From Luteibacter rhizovicinus (GTDB lineage: Bacteria > Pseudomonadota > Gammaproteobacteria > Xanthomonadales > Rhodanobacteraceae): a DNA stretch of 64,000 bases. Positions 35,767 to 45,935 of the stretch are shown here, in pieces (the stretch's first letter is position 1; the number at the start of each line of letters is the position of its first letter). The notes under the pieces are model-generated. The model had not been told where the DNA came from, ran no database searches, and was given only the letters and a program-made list of their open reading frames with translations. The position numbers and the translations under genes were made by a program. The stretch covers positions 186,001 to 250,000 of the forward strand of contig NZ_SMCS01000004.1 of assembly GCF_004342265.1 (NCBI RefSeq). Direction: 5' to 3'.

Positions 35767-36582
35767 TCAGCCACGATGACGGTTCACCGCCTGCCTTAGT
35801 TCGTCGGTTGCCTTACGCGCGGCCTGGGCGAAATCCGATGTCCCCGATGCATAAAGAATGGCACGCGACGAGGAGATCATCAGGCCGTCGCCCGCAGCCG
35901 TGAGGCCGTGACGCAGTGCGGCTTCGAGATCGCCACCCTGCGCACCGATGCCCGGGACGAGCAGCGGCATGTCGCCGACGACCGCGCGGACTTTGCCGAG
36001 TTCTTCCGGCCACGTGGCGCCGGTGACGAGCGCGCAATTGCCGTTGCCGTTCCATTCGCGGGCGATGGTTTCCGCCACGCGCAGATAGAGCGGTTCGCCG
36101 CCGCAGTCGAGTGCCTGAAAATCCTTGCCGCCGGGATTGGACGTACGGCACAGCAGGATGACGCCCTTGTCGGCACGCTCCAGGAAAGGCGCGATGGAGT
36201 CGTGGCCCAGATAGGGGTTCAGCGTGACGGCGTCGGCTTTGTAGCGATCGAATGCTTCGCTGGCGTAATGCCGGGCGGTGGAGCCAATGTCGCCCCGCTT
36301 CGCATCAAGGATGACGGGCACGCCGGGGTGCCGGTCGTGGATATGTGCGATCAGTCGTTCCAGCGCGTCTTCGGCCCGCTGCGCGGCGAAGTGCGCGATC
36401 TGCGGCTTGTACGCACAGACGAGGTCGGCCGTGGCGTCGACGATGTCGCGGCAGAACGCGAAGATCGCATCGGCATCGCCCGCGATGGATGCGGGAAGGC
36501 GGCCGGGCTCGGGATCGAGGCCGACACAGACAAGGGAATCGTTGCGACGCCAAGCGTCCTTCAGAGACTGCATGAAGTGCAT
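35767..36582 (-). CDS. pyrF: orotidine 5'-phosphate decarboxylase, type 2
   Basis: 271 residues, the longer group-2 form. It decarboxylates OMP to UMP in the last de novo pyrimidine step. The catalytic segment [12 protein letters not shown] (D93, K95, D98) and the phosphate-binding [16 protein letters not shown] are visible. I prefer ATG 36582 because GAGG lies seven bases upstream. It follows ettA on the same strand, but a strong GC hairpin separates the two. Confidence 0.95.
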   Translation of the reverse strand: MHFMQSLKDAWRRNDSLVCVGLDPEPGRLPASIAGDADAIFAFCRDIVDATADLVCAYKPQIAHFAAQRAEDALERLIAHIHDRHPGVPVILDAKRGDIGSTARHYASEAFDRYKADAVTLNPYLGHDSIAPFLERADKGVILLCRTSNPGGKDFQALDCGGEPLYLRVAETIAREWNGNGNCALVTGATWPEELGKVRAVVGDMPLLVPGIGAQGGDLEAALRHGLTAAGDGLMISSSRAILYASGTSDFAQAARKATDELRQAVNRHRG

Positions 36583-36618
36583 GATGAACCTCGAATCGGG
36601 CGGACGCTTGAGAACTAC

Positions 36619-36643
36619 GGGGGCGGGCGCATGGCCCGCCCCC
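36619..36643 (-). terminator. GC-rich hairpin after ettA
   Basis: GGGGGCGGGC (36619-36628) pairs with 36634-36643 around a 5-base loop, 10 bases after the ettA stop on the minus strand. There is no T-run. It is probably a transcript-end or stabilising hairpin. Confidence 0.6.
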
Positions 36644-36653
36644 TCCAGCCGGA

Positions 36654-38312
36654 TCAGACCAGCTTCTTGTACTTCACGCGCTTCGGGCCTGCATTGTCGC
36701 CGAGGCGGCGCTTCTTGTCGGCTTCGTACTCGTTGTAGTTGCCCGGGAAGAACTCGACGTGCGAGTCGCCTTCGAACGAGAGGATGTGGGTGGCGATGCG
36801 ATCGAGGAACCAGCGATCATGCGAGATGACCATGGCGCAACCGGGGAATTCCAGCATCGCGTCTTCGAGGGCGCGCAGCGTTTCGACGTCCAGATCGTTC
36901 GACGGTTCGTCGAGCAGCAGCACATTGCCGCCCTGCATCAGCGTCTTGGCCAGGTGCAGGCGACCGCGCTCGCCGCCGGACAGGCTGCCGACGATCTTCT
37001 GCTGGTCGGTGCCCTTGAAGTTGAAGCGGCCGATGTAGGCACGCGACTGAAGTTCGTAGCGGCCGATCGTGATGATGTCGGCACCGCCGGAGACTTCTTC
37101 CCAGACGTTCTTCTTCGGATCGAGGTTGTCGCGCGACTGGTCGACATAGGCCAGCTGAACCGTGTGGCCCAGCTTCACTTCGCCGCTGTCCGCCGTTTCC
37201 TTGCCGGTGATCAGCTTGAACAGCGTCGACTTGCCGGCGCCGTTGGGACCGATGACGCCGACGATGGCGCCGGGCGGCACCTTGAACGACAGGTCGTCGA
37301 TCAGCATGCGGTCGCCGAAGGACTTCGAAACGTTCTTGAACTCGATGACTTCCTGGCCCAGGCGTTCGCCCGGCGGGATATACAGTTCGTTCGTTTCGTT
37401 GCGCTTCTGGTAGTCGACCGAGTTCAGTTCCTCGAAGCGGTTCAGGCGCGCCTTGCCCTTCGACTGGCGCCCCTTCGATGCCGAGCGGACCCACTCGAGC
37501 TCGCGCGCGATGGCCTTCTGGCGACCCTTTTCGGTGGCTTCCTCGCGCTTCAGGCGCTCGTCCTTCTGCTCCAGCCACTCGGTGTAGTTGCCCTTCCAGG
37601 GAATGCCGCGGCCGCGATCGAGCTCGAGGATCCACTCGGCGGCGTTGTCGAGGAAGTAGCGGTCATGGGTCACCGCGACGACCGTGCCCGGATAGTCGTG
37701 CAGGAACTGTTCGAGCCAGTCGACCGACTCGGCGTCCAGATGGTTGGTGGGTTCGTCGAGCAGCAGCATGTCCGGCTTGGAGAGCAGCAGGCGGCACAGC
37801 GCCACGCGGCGTTTCTCACCGCCGGACAGGGGACCGATCTTCGCGTCCCACGCCGGCAGGCGGAGAGCGTCGGCAGCGACTTCCAACTGGCGCTCGAGCG
37901 CGTGCGCGTCGTTGGCGGCAAGCAGGTTTTCGAGCTTCTGCTGTTCTTCGGCCAGCTTGTCGAAATCCGCGCCTTCTTCGGCGTAGGCCGCGTAGATTTC
38001 GTCGAGACGCTTCTGGGCGTCCAGGATTTCAGACACGCCTTCCTCGACGGCCTCGCGGACGGTCTTCTCGGGATCGAGCTGCGGCTCCTGGGCCAGGTAG
38101 CCGATCTTGGTGCCGGGATTGGCGCGCGCTTCGCCCTGGAAGTCGGTATCGACGCCGGCCATGATCTTGAGGACCGTGGACTTACCCGCGCCGTTCACGC
38201 CCAGCAGGCCGATCTTGGCGCCGGGGAAGAACGAGAGGGAGATGTCCTTGATGATCTGGCGCTTCGGGGGGACGATCTTGCTGACCCCGTTCATGGTGTA
38301 GATGTATTGCAT
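36654..38312 (-). CDS. ettA: energy-dependent translational throttle protein EttA
   Basis: 552 residues, an ABC-F protein with two nucleotide-binding domains. Walker A motifs are [12 protein letters not shown] and [12 protein letters not shown]; signatures are PLSGGEKRR and SLSGGERGR; Walker B segments are [12 protein letters not shown] and [12 protein letters not shown]. Between the domains is the tRNA-interaction linker region (LERQ...[22 protein letters not shown]). It binds the ribosomal E site and gates the first translation step by ATP/ADP ratio. There are no membrane segments. I chose the ATG at 38312 ([12 protein letters not shown]), the family start. Confidence 0.95.
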   Translation of the reverse strand: MQYIYTMNGVSKIVPPKRQIIKDISLSFFPGAKIGLLGVNGAGKSTVLKIMAGVDTDFQGEARANPGTKIGYLAQEPQLDPEKTVREAVEEGVSEILDAQKRLDEIYAAYAEEGADFDKLAEEQQKLENLLAANDAHALERQLEVAADALRLPAWDAKIGPLSGGEKRRVALCRLLLSKPDMLLLDEPTNHLDAESVDWLEQFLHDYPGTVVAVTHDRYFLDNAAEWILELDRGRGIPWKGNYTEWLEQKDERLKREEATEKGRQKAIARELEWVRSASKGRQSKGKARLNRFEELNSVDYQKRNETNELYIPPGERLGQEVIEFKNVSKSFGDRMLIDDLSFKVPPGAIVGVIGPNGAGKSTLFKLITGKETADSGEVKLGHTVQLAYVDQSRDNLDPKKNVWEEVSGGADIITIGRYELQSRAYIGRFNFKGTDQQKIVGSLSGGERGRLHLAKTLMQGGNVLLLDEPSNDLDVETLRALEDAMLEFPGCAMVISHDRWFLDRIATHILSFEGDSHVEFFPGNYNEYEADKKRRLGDNAGPKRVKYKKLV

Positions 38313-38476
38313 GGGCGCTCCGTCAGGCGATGCCGCGCCCCCGGTGCGGTGGCTCCGGGTGGGCAAACCCCAATTATATCGTGTCCCGGAGGGGTCTGCC
38401 CTGTCTTTGCGGGCCGGGTCGGCTTCGTTCATGAAGGCGGCCGTGGCAAGCCCGTTTCCGGGCCCCATTCCCGGAA

Positions 38477-39145
38477 TCAGGGCGACGGCAGGGCCAGTCC
38501 GGTCACATAGGTACGGATGCGCTCCTGGTTTTCCGGGCTATAGGCTCGACAATCCCTGTAAATCTGGCTGGCCGAGGGAACCATATTGGTCTCGCACCAC
38601 CACGCGTCGCTGCCTCGTACCTTGGAATCGTCGTGCACGGCGCTCAGGGTATGCCCGAATTCATGCGCAACGACGGCGGCATTGGCGTTGACGGATGCCA
38701 GCGCAAAATCTCCCTCATGTTGGGCGATTCCACTGGTCCCCGGGTAAGGACTGGCGCCGGTCAGCAACATGAACTTGTTCCAGCCGTTGATTCGCAGCTT
38801 TTCGCGCTCGGCGAATCGGGTGGCCGATCCTTTCCAGCGGTCATAGGCCCGATCGTCGCCGTAGCGGATATCCGTTACGCCGGGCACGTGCCGGTGAATC
38901 CTCGCCTGGATATTCCAGCCGCGTAGCACCGTGTCGGTCATGTCGGCCAGCCACCACGACAATAGTCGCGTGTGCACGCGCTGTGCTTCGCTGTCCGGAA
39001 TATCGTCGTGCGCGAATATGTGAAACGTCAGCGGCGGCTCTTTCTCCGGTTCCGCGGCGAAAGCGGTATTCAGGAAGCCGCCAAGGCAGAGTGCGAACGC
39101 AGCGGCGATACATTTGTTCCGAATTCGAGGGATCGACATAGTCAT
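38477..39145 (-). CDS. secreted metzincin-type metalloprotease, short form
   Basis: 222 residues. There is a signal peptide up to about residue 30 (ending NTAFA), then directly the catalytic domain. The zinc motif is [11 protein letters not shown] (161-171) with Ser in place of the usual Gly at the turn, and the Met-turn region is CETNM (M188) with two conserved cysteines (184, 199). AGGA precedes the ATG at 39145. It aligns with the C-terminal 180 residues of the two long paralogues nearby but lacks their roughly 150-residue N-terminal region, which may act as propeptide or targeting domain. It should act outside the cytoplasm. Confidence 0.82.
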   Translation of the reverse strand: MTMSIPRIRNKCIAAAFALCLGGFLNTAFAAEPEKEPPLTFHIFAHDDIPDSEAQRVHTRLLSWWLADMTDTVLRGWNIQARIHRHVPGVTDIRYGDDRAYDRWKGSATRFAEREKLRINGWNKFMLLTGASPYPGTSGIAQHEGDFALASVNANAAVVAHEFGHTLSAVHDDSKVRGSDAWWCETNMVPSASQIYRDCRAYSPENQERIRTYVTGLALPSP

Positions 39146-39432
39146 GGGCGTCCTTGTTCATGATGTGGATGGGTGACCTGGTTGCGGTTGTTGCGTATCG
39201 CGGCGAATGGATGGCCATACGTCGTGGCGCGCACGGCATGGAGTGTGTTCCGGAACAGGCGGGAAACGGACGAGGGCGAGTTCGCGAGAGGGCGTCGGAT
39301 TGGATCGTCGGAGGTTGTCGGGAGACGCGGTTACGACTGTCCCGGGAGGTTCGAAGACGTATCGATTTTGTATCGTGAGCGTCGGTGTCGATGTGGGACG
39401 CCGGCTTACCATCCGATAGCGAAGGAACGTCC

Positions 39433-40557
39433 ATGAATTTTTCTCCATTGATTCGCCGATCCCTGATCTGGCTGCCTTGCGCGGCATTCGTCGGCCTTCC
39501 CGCCGTGTCTTTTGCTCAAGACAAAAATGCCAATGCACTCCGCGACATCGTTTCCCTCTTCGATGAGGCGGTGGCGGCAGGACTACCCCGCACGCTTGGC
39601 GTTCCCGTCGCGTCCGCCGGTGTCGCGCGAAAGGTCAACCTGGGGGACCTGGTCATAGAGACGTCCCTGGAGGTGGACGTCGTCTTTCCCGGCGAAGCGC
39701 CAGGGACCATGTACGCGGCCACGTGGCAGGGAAGCCCGGCTGTCGTGACGCGTTCGGGCGAGCATCTGGATATCAGTATTCCCGGCAAGGATGGCGTCGT
39801 TGTCACAGGCTTCGTCACCGGCAGTGCCGAGCCACATACCTATATCGGCGGGGAGACGGAACATTCGTCCGAACGCGCCGATCCGGTGGCCCAAGCGACT
39901 ACAGGCGCGAAAGTAGCGTCGTCCATGGTTCCGTCGCCGCGATATCCCGACGACGAGCTGACCTTCTATCTGTTCCCGCACGACGACACGAGAAACACCG
40001 ATCCACACGACATCCATGCAGGGTTCGTCGCCTGGTGGCTGGCCGATCTGCGAAGAGTGCTGATCGGCGAGCCGGTGCATCTTCTGTACAGCGGTTCCGT
40101 TAGGGGTGTTACGGATATCTCCTACGGTACCCGGAACGTACTCATCGACTGGTCCGATGCGGTCCATGCCTATGCTCAGGTCGAAGGCCTTCCGTACGAA
40201 AAGCACTCGTGGCGGCACAAGTATTTTCTGATTACCAAGGCGTTGCCCTATCACGGCGTGGCCGGCGTCAGTTGGCAAGGCGGTATCGAAGGCATTGGGT
40301 CGATCAGGGGGCCGTACCCAACGTTCGCGCATGAGTTCGGTCATATGCTTGGCGCCACCCATGCCGATGCCGATACAGGTTTCAACGGTTGGATTTGCGA
40401 AACCAATATGCTCGATGTGCACTCATTGCTTCGCTCGAACTGCTATACGTACTCGCCAGCGAATCAACGGACTATCCGCGAGATCTATAGAAATGGCTCC
40501 TCTCCGATCCCGAAGGAGCATTCGCTAAGCTTGTTGCGCGATATGCCAGTGGATTGA
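39433..40557 (+). CDS. secreted metzincin-type metalloprotease, long form
   Basis: 374 residues, with AAGGAAC before the ATG at 39433. Signal peptide 1-28 (ending VSFAQ), then an N-terminal beta-rich region (about 30-170, including SPAVVTRSGEHLDIS), then the protease domain from about 175 (LTFYLFPHDD). The full metzincin zinc site is H300-E-F-G-H304-x-x-G-x-x-H310 and the Met-turn is M326 in WICETNML. Cys322 and Cys337 probably form a disulfide. The only plus-strand member of the cluster. Substrate is unknown. A terminator follows. Confidence 0.85.
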   Translation: MNFSPLIRRSLIWLPCAAFVGLPAVSFAQDKNANALRDIVSLFDEAVAAGLPRTLGVPVASAGVARKVNLGDLVIETSLEVDVVFPGEAPGTMYAATWQGSPAVVTRSGEHLDISIPGKDGVVVTGFVTGSAEPHTYIGGETEHSSERADPVAQATTGAKVASSMVPSPRYPDDELTFYLFPHDDTRNTDPHDIHAGFVAWWLADLRRVLIGEPVHLLYSGSVRGVTDISYGTRNVLIDWSDAVHAYAQVEGLPYEKHSWRHKYFLITKALPYHGVAGVSWQGGIEGIGSIRGPYPTFAHEFGHMLGATHADADTGFNGWICETNMLDVHSLLRSNCYTYSPANQRTIREIYRNGSSPIPKEHSLSLLRDMPVD

Positions 40558-40599
40558 CGATGGGGTCCGCTGCCATGCGACGGCGGACCTATACAAAAC

Positions 40600-40626
40600 A
40601 GAAGGGCGGCCTGGCGCCGCCCTTCT
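40600..40626 (+). terminator. hairpin after long metalloprotease gene
   Basis: An 11-bp perfect stem (40600-40610 and 40616-40626) with a CTGGC loop, 43 bases after the stop. A second 7-bp hairpin (GCTATCG...CGATAGC, 40628-40648) follows at once. It lies between convergent genes and probably serves both strands. Confidence 0.65.
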
Positions 40627-40713
40627 CGCTATCGCCCGATGCGATAGCATGCTTCTCCCGGGCGTTATCGGAAGGTCGGAGTGGCTCCTGCCGACGATCG
40701 CACGGAGACGCGT

Positions 40714-41549
40714 CTATCGATATACGTGATCTCGTATGTGCTGATTTGCTTGTTTTGAAAAGACATAGCAATTGCTACGCAGCGACGTGCTCGGAGAAAT
40801 CATGTTCGTCTCGCACCACCAGCCGTAGTACCGCACTTCGCCGTCGTCATGCTTCGCGCCAAGCAAATGGCCAAATTCATGCGCGATGACAGGGTAGCTA
40901 TTGTCCAGCGTTGCAACGGCGAAGTTTCCGCGTGGCCAGGCGACGCCGGCGCGCACGGGCGAGAGCCTGGTTGGGGTGATCAGCATGAATTTTTGCCGTG
41001 ACGTATATGGAATGCAGTTACGTTCCACATAGTCCTCCATGATGTCGGTCCATTCATCCAGTGTCTCTTCGTGTCCGTAACGGACGTCCGTAACTCCTTC
41101 GAGCTGGCGGTGATAGATCACTCTCAGCTTTTCGGTGGGCAGCGCGTTTTTCTTCAGGTCGGCGATCCATCACGCAACGTACGCGGCATCGATGCGGTCC
41201 GTTGCGATGTTGCGAACGTCGTCGTGGATGAATAAGTGGAAGGCCGACTGATGCGGGTCGATGACAGGCGGGATGTCCGGACGTTTTGCCGCTCTTTCCG
41301 GCCTCGGCCCGACGGGCTCGTTTTTGCTGAGATGGTCCGGTGCGTGAGCCACGTCGTCGGAACATTCTTTCGATGCCTCGTCATTTCCGGATATGAATTC
41401 GGAGACTTCGAGGCCGCTCTCCGACATGGAAGAAATTCCCAGGTGATTGCCCGATCGGGTAACTACGGCGGGGCAATGACTTGCTCCCCGGACAGATATA
41501 TCCCGATACCTGCAAGGCACGCGAAGTTCATAAAGCCTTTGAGATGCAC
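40714..41549 (-). pseudogene. broken metzincin-type metalloprotease paralogue
   Basis: A decayed fourth family member. A start GTG at 41549 with AGGAG nine bases upstream gives a signal-peptide-like stretch (MHLKGFMNFACLAGIGIYLSG) that hits TAG after 28 codons. The homologous reading then resumes in another frame at PAVVTRSGNHLGIS, so about 80 codons of the N-terminal region are deleted with a frameshift. Further on, the conserved YVAWWIADL reads YVA-stop-WIADL, a TGG to TGA change at 41170-41172. The catalytic part behind it is intact (HEFGHLLGAKHDD, CETNM), indicating recent inactivation. Confidence 0.88.
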
Positions 41550-41624
41550 GGTCTTTAGCTCCTGTTGCGCGGATTAATCCTGCGTTTCGCGATTCCGGGC
41601 GGCCCGGGTGCTTCGGGCCGTCTA

Positions 41625-42731
41625 TCAGGGCAGCGATGCCCGGATATTGGCTTTGTTCCCCGGCGAGTAGTCGAATGTCGCCGCCCGGAAGAAACTCCCG
41701 AACGAGCCGGAATCCATGGTGGTGTGACATGCCCACAATCCGCATCCGCGCACTTCGCTGTCTTCGTGGGTAGCGCCCAGCATGTGTCCGAACTCGTGCG
41801 CGATGACCAGGGCATCGCCACGGAGACTGGCCAGTCCGGCATCGCCCCCCTGTTGCGCTCGGCCTTCTACGGTGTGGCTAATCAAGTGCCGGGTCAGCAG
41901 CAGGTATTTGCTCTGGGGGTGACGCGGAACCTCACGCTCAAGAAAATAGGCCCTCGCCGTGTTCTGCCACTCCGTAATCAGGGAAGGTCGGTCGGCGTAA
42001 TTGAAATCGGTAACGGTCGGTATCGTGGTGCGATACCACACGCGTAGGTCCCGATCGGTAATGACATTGCGCTGGAGATCGGCGATCCACCACGCTACAT
42101 ACTCGGAATGGATGCGTTGGATTCCGGTCGCGAGCGCGTCGTCGTGGACGAATATCCAGAAATCGATTCCAGGGATGTATGGCGAGGCATTTTCCATGAT
42201 CGGCGCGGCGGGCTCATTGACGGCGAGGCCGGCATGGGCGTCGGCTCTACGGGCATTCGGTCCGGTATCGACGGGAGCGCTGGAAACCGGGACGCCGTGG
42301 TGATCGATCCGATCTCTATCGGCGACAAATCCGGTGACGTCGATCGCTTCCGCATCGTGCGAGGTAATGTCCAGGCGCTCGCCGATGCGCGTAATCACGA
42401 CGGGCGTGCCGTTCCAGGTAGCGTCGTAGAGCGTGGCGACCGTGTCGTCGGGAAATATCACGGCCGAGCGCATGCGCGATTGCACGATCAGGTCGAGCGA
42501 TTCGGTCTGGGCGTCGGGGCCGCGATGCTGTTGGGTATCGGTACGCAGCTCGTGCGGCAGGTGGGATTCGGGAGGCAACTGAAGTACCTGGGGCAGTCCG
42601 GCCGATACGGCCTTGTCGAATTCGGCGACCACCTGGGAAGTCGTGGGAGTCGTTGCGTAGACGTTGCCGGCCATGTGCGCCGCAATGAGCACGACGACGA
42701 AGGGTAGCGACCGCTGGATGGCCGACGGCAT
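41625..42731 (-). CDS. secreted metzincin-type metalloprotease, long form
   Basis: 368 residues with a near-perfect Shine-Dalgarno (AAGGAGG) before the ATG at 42731. Signal peptide 1-26 (ending GNVYA). The N-terminal region (28-180) contains AEFDKAVSAGLP and TPVVITRIGERLDIT as in the plus-strand paralogue. The catalytic domain has HEFGHMLGATH (312-322) and Met-turn M339 in WACHTTMD, where the CETN of the others is changed to CHTT. The product is exported. The gene is the best-expressed-looking of the cluster judging by its ribosome site. Confidence 0.85.
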   Translation of the reverse strand: MPSAIQRSLPFVVVLIAAHMAGNVYATTPTTSQVVAEFDKAVSAGLPQVLQLPPESHLPHELRTDTQQHRGPDAQTESLDLIVQSRMRSAVIFPDDTVATLYDATWNGTPVVITRIGERLDITSHDAEAIDVTGFVADRDRIDHHGVPVSSAPVDTGPNARRADAHAGLAVNEPAAPIMENASPYIPGIDFWIFVHDDALATGIQRIHSEYVAWWIADLQRNVITDRDLRVWYRTTIPTVTDFNYADRPSLITEWQNTARAYFLEREVPRHPQSKYLLLTRHLISHTVEGRAQQGGDAGLASLRGDALVIAHEFGHMLGATHEDSEVRGCGLWACHTTMDSGSFGSFFRAATFDYSPGNKANIRASLP

Positions 42732-43019
42732 GGAAACCTCCTTGTTTTCTGATCTTGCCCGGCACGATTGCCGGCCGGAAGTATTCCCGGGGGGCCATGC
42801 ATCTTGCTGACAGGCATCGACGCGCCGTCGACTGCAGCGAGCGCCTCCGGCGCGTCAGTACACGACTGCTCGCAGGATATGGACGGCGCCGGAGCGGCGT
42901 ATTCCGGCACGCACCGGCCTCCCGGGGCGCCCCGCTGGGGTGTTTTCCGCGCCAGTGGCTGCAAACCCGCATGGGCGCTACACTTTCGCTCTTCCCCGCT
43001 TCCCGCTAACGAGGTCAGG

Positions 43020-44276
43020 ATGTTTCCGAAGGACTGCACCATCGCCGGTTACGACGACGAACTGGCCAAGGCTATCGCCCACGAGGCACGCCGCCAGGAG
43101 GATCACGTCGAACTGATCGCTTCGGAGAACTACGCCAGCCCGCGCGTCATGGAGGCCCAGGGCTCGGTCCTGACCAATAAGTACGCCGAAGGCTATCCCG
43201 GCAAGCGCTACTACGGTGGCTGCGAGTACGTGGATATCGCCGAAAAGCTGGCGCTCGAGCGCCTGAAGCAGCTTTTCGACGCCGACTACGCCAACGTGCA
43301 GCCGCATTCGGGCTCGCAGGCCAACCAGGCGGTCTACTTCGCCCTCCTGCAGCCGGGCGACACCATCCTGGGCATGAGCCTCGCGCACGGCGGTCACCTG
43401 ACCCACGGCGCCAAGGTCAATCTCTCGGGTAAGATATTCAATGCGGTCCAGTACGGCATCCAGCCCGACACCGGTCTGGTCGACTATGCCGAGATCGAGA
43501 AACTCGCCGTCGAGCACAAGCCGAAGATGATCGTCGCCGGTTTCTCGGCGTACTCGCAGGTGCTCGACTGGGCGCGTTTCCGCGAGATCGCCGATAAGGT
43601 CGGTGCATACCTCTTCGTCGACATGGCGCACATCGCCGGTCTGGTCGCCGCTGGCGTCTATCCCAGCCCCCTGCCGCACGCCCACGTGGTCACCTCTACC
43701 ACCCACAAGACGCTGCGCGGTCCGCGCGGCGGCATCATCGTGGCGAAGGGTGCCGGCGAAGAGATTGAGAAGAAACTCCAGTCCGTCGTATTCCCGGGCA
43801 TTCAGGGCGGCCCCCTGATGCACGTCATCGCGGCCAAGGCCGTGGCGTTCAAGGAAGCGCTGGAGCCGGAATTCAAGACGTATCAGCAGCAGGTGGTGAA
43901 GAACGCCAAGGCCATGGCCAAAACGTTCATGGAGCGCGGTTACAAAATCGTCTCCGGCGGCACCGAAAACCACCTCATGCTGATCGACATGATCGGTCGC
44001 GATACCACGGGCAAGGACGCGGAAGCGGCCCTTGGCAAAGCGCACATCACCGTGAACAAAAACGCGGTGCCGAACGATCCGCGTTCGCCGTTCGTCACCT
44101 CGGGCCTGCGTGTCGGCACGCCAGCGATCACGACGCGCGGCTACAAGGAAGCCGACACCGTCGAACTGACGAACTGGATCTGCGACGTGCTTGACGCACC
44201 CGCCGACGAAGCGGTGATCGCCACGGTTCGCGACAAGATCACGGCGCAATGCAAATCGTTCCCGGTCTACGGCTGA
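43020..44276 (+). CDS. glyA: serine hydroxymethyltransferase
   Basis: 418 residues, standard length. It interconverts serine and glycine while charging tetrahydrofolate with one-carbon units. The pyridoxal-phosphate lysine lies in [13 protein letters not shown]. The N-terminal [11 protein letters not shown] and [18 protein letters not shown] segments are diagnostic. GAGG lies about seven bases before the ATG at 43020. It heads the conserved glyA-nrdR-ribD order. I see no glycine riboswitch in the 288 bases upstream. Confidence 0.97.
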   Translation: MFPKDCTIAGYDDELAKAIAHEARRQEDHVELIASENYASPRVMEAQGSVLTNKYAEGYPGKRYYGGCEYVDIAEKLALERLKQLFDADYANVQPHSGSQANQAVYFALLQPGDTILGMSLAHGGHLTHGAKVNLSGKIFNAVQYGIQPDTGLVDYAEIEKLAVEHKPKMIVAGFSAYSQVLDWARFREIADKVGAYLFVDMAHIAGLVAAGVYPSPLPHAHVVTSTTHKTLRGPRGGIIVAKGAGEEIEKKLQSVVFPGIQGGPLMHVIAAKAVAFKEALEPEFKTYQQQVVKNAKAMAKTFMERGYKIVSGGTENHLMLIDMIGRDTTGKDAEAALGKAHITVNKNAVPNDPRSPFVTSGLRVGTPAITTRGYKEADTVELTNWICDVLDAPADEAVIATVRDKITAQCKSFPVYG

Positions 44277-44294
44277 GCTGATTAAAGCTCACCC

Positions 44295-44813
44295 ATGCAC
44301 TGTCCCTTCTGCCAGCACGAAGACACCCGCGTCATCGACTCCCGTCTTACCGAGGACGGCAGCACGGTGCGGCGGCGACGCGAGTGTCCCCAGTGCGGCG
44401 AACGTTTCAATACGTTCGAGACGGCGGAACTGAAACTTCCGGCGATCGTCAAATCCGGCGATCGTCGCGAAGCGTTCGACGAACAGAAACTGCGCGTGAG
44501 CTTCGACCGTGCGTTGCAGAAACGTCCCGTCGCCAGCGATGCGGTGGACATCGCCGTACACGCCGTCATCAACGACCTTCGCCGCAGCGGCGATCGCGAA
44601 GTACCTTCGCGTCAGGTCGGCGAGCTGGTCATGCGCGAACTCAAGAAGCTCGATCAGGTCGCCTACGTTCGCTTCGCGTCGGTCTATCGTCGCTTCGAGG
44701 ACGTCCATGCGTTCCGCGAGGAAATCGAGAAACTGGAACGGGATCTACCGTCTATCGAAGGCTTGCAGCTACCGTTGCTGGATGTGGTCAAGCGAGGCCG
44801 GAAGGGCAGTTGA
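44295..44813 (+). CDS. nrdR: transcriptional repressor NrdR
   Basis: 172 residues. The zinc ribbon has C3, C6, C31 and C34 ([33 protein letters not shown]) and is followed by an ATP-cone domain ([19 protein letters not shown]...[16 protein letters not shown]). It represses ribonucleotide reductase genes when dATP is bound. It lies 18 bases after glyA and 21 before ribD, so one operon is likely. Confidence 0.96.
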   Translation: MHCPFCQHEDTRVIDSRLTEDGSTVRRRRECPQCGERFNTFETAELKLPAIVKSGDRREAFDEQKLRVSFDRALQKRPVASDAVDIAVHAVINDLRRSGDREVPSRQVGELVMRELKKLDQVAYVRFASVYRRFEDVHAFREEIEKLERDLPSIEGLQLPLLDVVKRGRKGS

Positions 44814-44834
44814 AGTGCTGGAGATGTACTCGTC

Positions 44835-45935
44835 ATGACCCGTCCGTTCTTCCCCGCCATCGACCACGTACACATGGCGCATGCACTGCGCCTGGCTGCG
44901 AAAGGTCTCTACACCACCCAGCCGAATCCTCGCGTTGGTTGCGTCATCGCGCGCGGCGACACCGTGCTTGGCACGGGTTGGCATCCGCGTGCGGGACAGC
45001 CGCATGCCGAAGTGTTCGCGCTGCGCGAAGCGGGTGAATCGGCTCGCGGCGCGACGGCGTATGTCACGCTGGAACCCTGCGCGCATCACGGCAGAACGCC
45101 GCCCTGCGCCGACGCGCTGATCGCCGCGGGCGTGGGACGCGTCGTCGTCGCCGTGGAAGATCCGTTTCCGAAGGTCGACGGTGCGGGCATCGCAAAGCTG
45201 CGCGACGCAGGCATCGACGTGCAGGTCGGCCTGATGCACGAGGCAGCGCGCGATCTGAACATCGGTTTCTTCAGCCGCATCGAGCGGCAGCGCCCCTGGG
45301 TACGCGTGAAACTCGCGATGAGTCTGGACGGACGCACCGCGCTCGCCAACGGCGAGTCGAAGTGGATCACCGGCGAAGCGGCGCGCGCCGATGTGCAGCG
45401 TCTGCGCGCGCGCAGTTCGGCCATCCTTTCCGCCAGCGGTACGGTACTCGGCGACGATCCGCGACTGACGGTGCGCTTGCCCGGCGACGAAGCGTTTGTT
45501 CCGCCCATGCGCGTGATCGTCGACCGGCTGTTACGTACCCCTGCCGGGGCTCACGTGCTGGACGATGCCGCGCCGACATGGCTGCTGCACGCGGCCGATA
45601 CGCCGGTACCCGCCCACTTGAAGGGTGTTCGGCGCGACACGATCCGCACCGATGGCGATGGGCTCGATCTTGCCGCGGTCATGCACTGGCTGGCCAGGCA
45701 CGACGTCAACGAAGTCCACGTCGAAGCCGGTCCCACCTTGTGCGGGGCGCTGCTCGCCGCAGGGCTCGCGGACGAACTGGTCATCTACATCGCGCCCATC
45801 CTCCTTGGACATACCGGACGCCCGCTGCTCAACCTTCCGCCGCTGGACGATATGACGACGCGCTGGAAACTGCGGACCATGGATCGTCGCCAGGTCGGCG
45901 ACGATATGCGCCTGACCTTGCGACCGGCGGCATGA
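44835..45935 (+). CDS. ribD: bifunctional deaminase/reductase RibD
   Basis: 366 residues. The N-terminal deaminase has the zinc site H57-A-E59 and C82/C91 (TLEPCAHHGRTPPC). The C-terminal reductase domain starts near 150 (PWVRVKLAMSLDGRTALANGESKWITG). It carries out two steps of riboflavin synthesis in the cytoplasm. The stop overlaps the start of the next oxidoreductase gene (ATGA). Confidence 0.96.
   Translation: MTRPFFPAIDHVHMAHALRLAAKGLYTTQPNPRVGCVIARGDTVLGTGWHPRAGQPHAEVFALREAGESARGATAYVTLEPCAHHGRTPPCADALIAAGVGRVVVAVEDPFPKVDGAGIAKLRDAGIDVQVGLMHEAARDLNIGFFSRIERQRPWVRVKLAMSLDGRTALANGESKWITGEAARADVQRLRARSSAILSASGTVLGDDPRLTVRLPGDEAFVPPMRVIVDRLLRTPAGAHVLDDAAPTWLLHAADTPVPAHLKGVRRDTIRTDGDGLDLAAVMHWLARHDVNEVHVEAGPTLCGALLAAGLADELVIYIAPILLGHTGRPLLNLPPLDDMTTRWKLRTMDRRQVGDDMRLTLRPAA

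Noticed and set aside
36759-38510. A 583-codon plus-strand frame opposite ettA
   Set aside because: Antisense shadow of an ABC-F gene with intact Walker motifs on the minus strand.
42732-43019. Possible glycine riboswitch before glyA
   Set aside because: No paired glycine-aptamer cores were seen in the 288 bases; only ordinary GC-rich inverted repeats.
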